From: DASXUX01 sp036504595
Lineage (GTDB): Bacteria > Planctomycetota > SZUA-567 > H5-PLA8
DNA length: 64,000 nt
Direction of reading: 5' to 3'
NCBI GenBank assembly: GCA_036504595.1
Contig: DASXUX010000044.1
Coordinates: 62,001 to 126,000, forward strand
The position numbers were made by a program, and so were the translations under genes. Every line of letters begins with the position of its first letter. Within the stretch, counting starts at the first letter, position 1. Below, one piece after another: positions 59,240 through 64,000 of the stretch. A model generated the notes under the pieces. It was not told where the DNA came from and searched no databases. It was given only the letters and a program-made list of their open reading frames with translations.

Positions 59240-59299
59240 GCGGATGATTGGCGCATCGAGAATAGCCTGCACTGGGTCCGTGAAAAGCCCTGGGCATAA
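59240..59299 (+). pseudogene. Transposase scrap, ISAs1-like
   Basis: A 19-codon frame reads ADDWRIENSLHWVREKPWA before TAA. The RIENSLHWV motif is typical of ISAs1-family transposases. It lies directly against the truncated receiver gene, suggesting the break was made by an insertion now mostly lost. Confidence 0.5.
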
Positions 59300-60170
59300 A
59301 GCATGTAAAGCACAGCGTGAACTTGACGAAGGTTCCGTGTTCGGTTCGCTACACGCAGAGGGCAACTTGCGTAGCGGGCCGTCAGATGTCGCAGGAACTC
59401 CACTCTGATCTGCAGAGACTCCGTCAGCAGAACGACGAGCTACGCCGACAGTTCGCGGAACTGACGCGCAACTCGGAGGTGGAAACGCTCGGGACAGAAT
59501 CCCTGGCCGTTCTAGTCGGCGGAATTCCACGCCAACCGGGCAGCACCGCGATGAGAGAACGAGCGGCGGTCGGACGGTGAGTGACCGATATGCATCGCCT
59601 GGGCACGCGGCGAGTTCAGTCAGCCGGATTGCCTCATATCCGAAACGGCCGGCCATCAGTCACTTTGCATTGCGCCATAGAGCGGGAAACCGCGGCTTGA
59701 GACTCATCGAACACGTGATTCAGGACTATGGAGATGCGCGACCTAAGAACAGCGCAACGTCGTCTGCCGGCGTCGTGCCGGGCAGTAGACGTTAGCGCGC
59801 TGCGTATTAGCAACGGATATGTACAAAGGGGACGTCGATGTGGCTTCAGGAACGTCAAGAAGGACGAGGTAAAGGAGACTGGGCCAATGGTGCATAAAGG
59901 GCGAAGAGGGAAGGTAACGATGGAATCTTGAAGCAAGGATCCGGGACTAGACTGCAAGAGGATGACTCAGATAGACACTGAACGCTGTGCGAAGCCGCCG
60001 AGAACCCAGCGCATTCGAAAACTACGCCGATTTTCATAGGCGAATTTGCATAACTTCTGGAAACGGCTGAATGGAAAATCACGTCGTTCTTCATAGGTAA
60101 GATGCAAGGAGTGCTGAGAATAGATACTATCAGCGGTGGCTTTTTTGCTCATGAAACTCATATAAGTAAT
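59300..60170. other. Degenerate region without a convincing gene
   Basis: Only short frames are seen. The most gene-like is 59386-59580 on the plus strand (64 aa, with a coiled-coil start SQELHSDLQRLRQQNDELRR), but it has no recognisable family and no clear ribosome site. No heptamer arrays or palindromic families were found. Confidence 0.4.
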
Positions 60171-60499
60171 GATATTACAATGACTTGCAAGAATCGCTCG
60201 AAATAGGGCTCTTTTTTGACACCAGTGTCAAAAAAGGTACGCTTTCGGCGAGTGGCTGAGCCTCGTCCCAGAGGTGCGCCGGTTTCCGGCGCGTGCTGAA
60301 GTGCTTTTCGGCAATGCGCAACCCTGTGGGAACAACTGCTGCCATTGGACCTGCCGAAGCGCAACTGCGAACGCTTCGCATTTCTCCTCCGTGGCTAGCG
60401 CATCGCGCCGCTGCCACCTGACGCTCATTGGATTGCCACCAATGTGTCCGTGTGCCGTTCCAGCAGGTCGTCTTCGTATACGGCGCCGAGAGTTGCATC

Positions 60500-60830
60500 G
60501 ACTCGGGTGCACGTTTTGGATTACGGAGTTCCTTGTGCTTGGCGCTCAAAGGCAACTTGGTGAGAGGCACAATGGTGGCGTCGCCCTGATTCAGATCTGG
60601 ATAGTGGCGCAGCGCGGACTCGTAAACTCGCAACGCGCCGCCTCATCATTGTGTTTCTCCAATCCGCGAGCTATGCGGTTAAACCCCCACAAAGTAAGCT
60701 GCTGCTTGGGCAGTTCCGTGAGCTTCCTGGCGGCTTCGAACTTTCCCAAGCCCTTGCATTTGAGCTTCATTACCAGCTCGCTATCCGTCAGGCTGAATTC
60801 CGCTGGGACTCGGACCGAGTCTTCAAATCC
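60500..60830 (-). pseudogene. Frameshifted TPR-like fragment
   Basis: One frame reads SLTDSELVMKLKCKGLGKFE, KLTELPKQQLTLWGFNRIAR and GLEKHNDEAA. After a frameshift another continues with LRVYESALRHYPDLNQGD. Joined, they look like a TPR-type alpha-helical repeat. Stops in every frame show decay. Confidence 0.45.
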
Positions 60831-60833
60831 CGT

Positions 60834-61046
60834 TCACATTAAGCCAAAGTCTTCTGCGCGAGCAAAACCGACTTCCTTTTCTCTGTTTCGCTCCCTGACC
60901 AGCAAAGAAATCTCGCAGTCTCTTGGATAGCAGTAGACCTCCCCACTCGCACCCAACAACACCCCTTCGTTAATTTCAAGGTCAGCGTTATTGTCGTTGG
61001 ACACTCTTCCCACGAATCCCAGGCGGAACGGTGGCCCAACCCGCAA
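60834..61046 (-). CDS. Small uncharacterised frame, probably a gene fragment
   Basis: 70 residues beginning at TTG: RVGPPFRLGFVGRVSNDNNA, DLEINEGVLLGASGEVYCYP and ISLLVRERNREKEVGFARAE. Codon use is coding-like, but there is no ribosome site and no recognised family. It lies between two degenerate pieces on the same strand and is probably a remnant. Confidence 0.35.
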   Translation of the reverse strand: MRVGPPFRLGFVGRVSNDNNADLEINEGVLLGASGEVYCYPRDCEISLLVRERNREKEVGFARAEDFGLM

Positions 61047-61061
61047 GCTGTTCGTGCCTTC

Positions 61062-61425
61062 CTAAATCTGAACTGGCACATACTTCACCAACGGCAACGG
61101 GTATAGGGCGACATCCTCCGCATGCTCGTCCTTCTCCTGGTGCGCGATGCCGTTCCAAACCCTTGCCGCAAGAACATAGGTACCCGGCAGCAGCGTCGCC
61201 TTCTTGCCGCTGGAGAGTTCAAGTTGGACATTGCTGTCTGCGTGGCGAAGCGTGGCCTTGGCGCGCCAGCCTTCGACGGTGATGACCTCCACCGTTGCTT
61301 CAGCAGACAACAGCGCCGGCGGCGAGAAATGTGCGATCGTAAGCCCGATCCTGCAAGGCGAGGCCGGGCTTCTCCAGATCGCCGAAGTTCTCAAGATACT
61401 CCAAGCCAAAGGTCACCGGGTCAAC
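61062..61425 (-). pseudogene. Frameshifted remnant of an exported protein
   Basis: One frame gives VTFGLEYLENFGDLEKPGLA, LQDRAYDRTFLAAGAVV. After a shift near 61310 another gives EATVEVITVEGWRAKATLRH, SSGKKATLLPGTYVLAARVW and ends LVKYVPVQI. The beta-rich part looks like a C-terminal Ig-like or lipoprotein domain. Not recognised. Confidence 0.4.
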
Positions 61426-61579
61426 GTCCGTTCATGTTCACATAGGTTGGAAACGCGAATGGGCAAGCGACGCGCTGGCGCGCTTGATAACGGTCGGGGG
61501 CGACGGCTTGCGTAAGGGTGCCGGATTCTGACGTATCCGGCTCAACGCGTTCCGCCTTGGACTCCTATGTGGGCGCTGA

Positions 61580-63110
61580 CTACTTCAGGGGCCCTGAAAT
61601 CTGCCCAACATCTTGTTTCTGCGAAAGCTTGAACTGCACCGGCACGTCGCTTCGATAGGCTGTGTCGCCCAGCATAACGGCGATTTGTATTGAGCGCCGC
61701 GCCGACTCTGAACCCGTTTCTCCCGGCGCCAACTCCGGCGCGATTCCTTCCGTCCCAAATCCAAGCAGGTCCATGCGATGCGCAGCGACTGCAAATTGGA
61801 TGGTTGCCTTCATACCCGTGCCGGTCGTCTTTGAGGGTTTCTTCAAACGTGGGTACTTCACCTGCAGCTTCTTCAGGCGATCAAATGCCCCCTTTGATTT
61901 TGCTTTTCCTCGGGAATCCAGTATCTCGGCGTCGCCCACGTTGCCTGCACTGATTGCGCAGACGCGCTCCTTGGTGAGGTCAAGCCCGGCCGGCAACTCG
62001 ATCGTTCCCCGAAACGATACAGCGTCTAGCTTGAGCATGTTGAACATGAACTTTCCCTTTATCGTACTGTTGCTGATGCCTGTTGTGCTTGGCGGCATGC
62101 TGGCTTCGGAATTGTTGCCGAGCTCGGCTCCGCCCACGGGCAACGTGATACACTCTTGCCCCACAACAGTGCCGTTTGTGGGATCAGTTACAGTGGCCAC
62201 GATCACGTAGATGCCAGGTAACGTAAGCTGAAACACCGGGTTCGCGCCTGTTACAGTAGCCACCTTTCCTGTTGAACAATAGGCGACGGTGGTCACTGTG
62301 TACGTGGGAATCACGCCGCACATGGTGACATAAAGTTCTACGAGGCCGCCCTCGTTTCCGGTGACTTCTATCGCAATATTGTTCAACGGGTTTGTAACCG
62401 TCGTGCCTATGGAGGCGCTACCGGTCGCACCGCCTGAGGCGGCTGCATAGATGGTCACGGTGAGCGCAGCAGAGGCGGTATACTGCTCATCAGTGACGTA
62501 CAGCGTGACCGTGTAGCTGCCTTGCCCGGCGAAGGTATGCGAGACCGGATTTTCCATTCCGGCCGCTGTTCCATCAGCGAAGTCCCAGGTGTACAGAAGC
62601 GGCAGCGTGTTCGCTTGCTCCACCGTGGCGGTGAACTGCACCGGCGTACCTTCCTTCGCGGGGTTTTGCGACGCGACCATAGCCATGATCTTCGGCACCC
62701 CACCGGCCACGTAACTGAAGCCGTCCGTATTCTTGCCGCTCTGGCCATCGGGGTTCGTCACCACCACATCGACGGCGCCCGCATCATGAGCAGGCGTCAT
62801 GCACGTGATCTGGGTGGGGCTGATGACGTTGACATTTATTGCGACAATTCCGCCGAACGTGACACCTGCGCCGAAGACAAAGTTGCTTCCGCTGATTGTC
62901 ACCTTGCCGCCACCTTCCGGCGCGCCGTGATTGGGCAGAACACTGGTAACGGTCGGAGGAGGCACGACGATCAGCGTTCCGCTACTACTCCCGGCGTAAG
63001 TCCATGACGAGATCGTTCCCGTCACGGAATACACACCGGACGTGATGGGCGCCGTTTCAGAGTCGTTGTAGGTGTAGTTCACCACCAGGCCCGCCGGCGT
63101 TGTGGTCGAA
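61580..63110 (-). pseudogene. MBG/IPT-TIG/PKD domain protein, 5'-truncated
   Basis: The frame is open from about 63110 (stop TAA just upstream) to 61580. It begins in an MBG-like segment (TTTPAGLVVNYTYND, ITSGVYSVTGTI). An IPT/TIG domain follows (about 45-130: PPTVTSVLPNHGAPEGGGKV, TISGSNF). Then comes a PKD domain (about 135-215: PLLYTWDFADG, NPVSHTFAGQGSYTVTLYVT) and a long C-terminal region of Ig-like and unique sequence ending SGPLK. No signal peptide or start is present, and the 5' edge meets a transposase element. It was probably a large surface or extracellular protein cut by that insertion. If a GTG near 63085 were used, a 501-residue protein without export signal would result. Confidence 0.7.
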
Positions 63111-63140
63111 GTTTACCGCGACTGACCGCTGGTGAGCTGC

Positions 63141-64000
63141 GTTAGCAGCCCGTTGAAAATCGCCGATTTTGCCGCCGATCAGCCCGCCGTTCGAATGCGG
63201 CCAAGGCCGAACCTTGAAACCAAATCTATCTGCGTCATGTCACGCCGATCTGCGCGGAGCGCTGCACAGACGCGGATAACGGCAAAAATGGCCAAAACGA
63301 GGCTTTTCAGCCGCTCCGCAAGCTCCTTGGGCGTGCCGTGGCCGATCAGTTTACGGAGTATCAGACCGAGATTGAATCCGCACACTTGGATCAGCAGCCG
63401 TTTGAGTATGTTGGCATGTCCGCGCAAGTGTGTGCGCCGCATCGCTCCGCTTTCATAGCAATGGGCAAAGGTGCGCTCGACCAACTCTCCACGCTTGCGT
63501 AGCAGCGCCTTGCCGCGCGTGCCCTTGATCCTGCGACGATTGGAGTAGACCGCTTTCTTCTGCTCCTCTTTGTTCTCCCAATTGCGTTGGCCGCGCTCCG
63601 GCTCAGGAATGTACGTGCGGATGTCGTCCTCCGCCATGGTCATCAAGGTTTCGTTACTATGATAACCCTTGTCTGTCACCAACTCGCTTAGCCAATTGGG
63701 ATGAATCTTGTCCTGTGCCTCCGGTTCCTCTTGCAGCGCGAGCATGTTCTCCGCGGCCTCAGCTACCGTGGCCAGGACGGTCGTCGTGTCGCCCAGGTTT
63801 GCAGCCTGCAGGGTCACGGCCAATACCGCGCCGCTGTCCATGTCCACCGCATGCTCGGCCTTGTGCGCCAGATGCGTGCTGCCGTCTTTCATTTTCGTGA
63901 TCTTGGCATCTGGATCATGCGGGTTCTTCCAATCGTCATTTGAGCCCTTGTGCGGCCGCTTGCGATCCAGTTTGGCCAAGTCTTCCCGCGTCGGAGTTTC
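63141..64000. mobile_element. IS1182-like insertion sequence, one end in window
   Basis: The element appears to begin near GTTAGCAGCCCG (63141), a terminus typical of IS1182-like elements (AGCCCGTTGAAAA), and runs off the window with its transposase. The other end is not visible, so inverted repeats and target duplication cannot be tested. Confidence 0.65.
63179..64000 (-). CDS. IS1182-type DDE transposase, partial
   Basis: The frame is open through the right edge. DRKRPHKGSNDDWKNPHDPD, AKITKMKDGSTHLAHKAEHA and VDMDSGAVLAVTLQAANLGD are family-typical. VTDKGYHSNETL gives a catalytic Asp, and GELVERTFAHCYESGAMRRT the Glu. The N-terminal part with the first Asp is outside. The C-terminal end (FGLGRIRTAG) is intact, and no frameshift is seen. 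Confidence 0.88.
   Translation of the reverse strand, partial: ETPTREDLAKLDRKRPHKGSNDDWKNPHDPDAKITKMKDGSTHLAHKAEHAVDMDSGAVLAVTLQAANLGDTTTVLATVAEAAENMLALQEEPEAQDKIHPNWLSELVTDKGYHSNETLMTMAEDDIRTYIPEPERGQRNWENKEEQKKAVYSNRRRIKGTRGKALLRKRGELVERTFAHCYESGAMRRTHLRGHANILKRLLIQVCGFNLGLILRKLIGHGTPKELAERLKSLVLAIFAVIRVCAALRADRRDMTQIDLVSRFGLGRIRTAG

Noticed and set aside
59386..59580. Small coiled-coil gene of 64 codons
   Set aside because: No ribosome site, no family, and it lies in a region of decay; kept only as a remark.

Overview
The window reads as chromosome from an uncultured, GC-rich, free-living bacterium of the PVC/planctomycete type. This is inferred from gene content, not from any marker gene: many secreted or exported glycosidases, a type I sulfatase, a ThuA-domain protein, a PQQ-like propeller, PDZ/HEAT and zinc-ribbon/RDD proteins, a Hanks-type kinase with an MshEN-like N-terminus, and an ECF sigma factor fused to a membrane segment. 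No rRNA, tRNA or CRISPR array was found by eye.

Layout. 1-2.7 kb: end-truncated six-hairpin glycosidase, small alpha/beta protein, UROD-like protein. 2.8-4.9 kb: PilZ-MshEN protein, YecH-like metal-binding protein and a decayed nucleotidyltransferase cassette. 4.9-9.5 kb: GH36 alpha-galactosidase, ThuA-like protein, PDZ protein. 9.6-12.8 kb: membrane proteins and a serine/threonine kinase. 13-18 kb: GH20, MFS transporter, zinc-ribbon/RDD protein. 18-26 kb: a same-strand run of BNR propeller, PQQ-like propeller, GH29, GH4 and GH81. 26-31 kb: ECF sigma fusion, TrmB, GH127. 31-34 kb: HicB-like and DUF433/DUF5615 module, second GH4. 34-39.9 kb: propeller, HI0933-type flavoprotein, PabA/TrpG, TilS, terpenoid-cyclase-fold protein. 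39.9-45.2 kb: giant coiled coil, macro domain, GH28-like protein, MoxR. 45.4-51.1 kb: UPF0173 hydrolase, sugar epimerase, SpeA, sulfatase. 51.5-64 kb: a different-looking block with an IS1380-type element, a two-component cluster, transposase scraps, decayed genes, an MBG/IPT/PKD protein cut at its 5' end, and an IS1182-type transposase running off the window.

The carbohydrate genes would together remove alpha-galactose, hexosamine, fucose, arabinofuranose, uronic or galacto-sugars and sulfate, and cut beta-1,3-glucan. That suits an organism grazing on algal or plant polysaccharide. They are scattered with housekeeping genes (trmB, tilS, pabA, speA) and are not one locus.

The most unusual feature is the repeat landscape. 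From 1.5 to 51.2 kb nearly every gene border carries a short degenerate tandem array whose unit is 7 bp, although the unit sequence differs between sites. Several arrays form inverted pairs, many touch stop codons, and a few lie inside reading frames (TrmB, GH81 signal peptide, zinc-ribbon/RDD linker). At least three other palindromic repeat families are interspersed with them, with copies inside the GH36, TilS and PQQ-propeller genes. I saw none of these in the IS-bounded block after 51.5 kb, which suggests that block has a different history.
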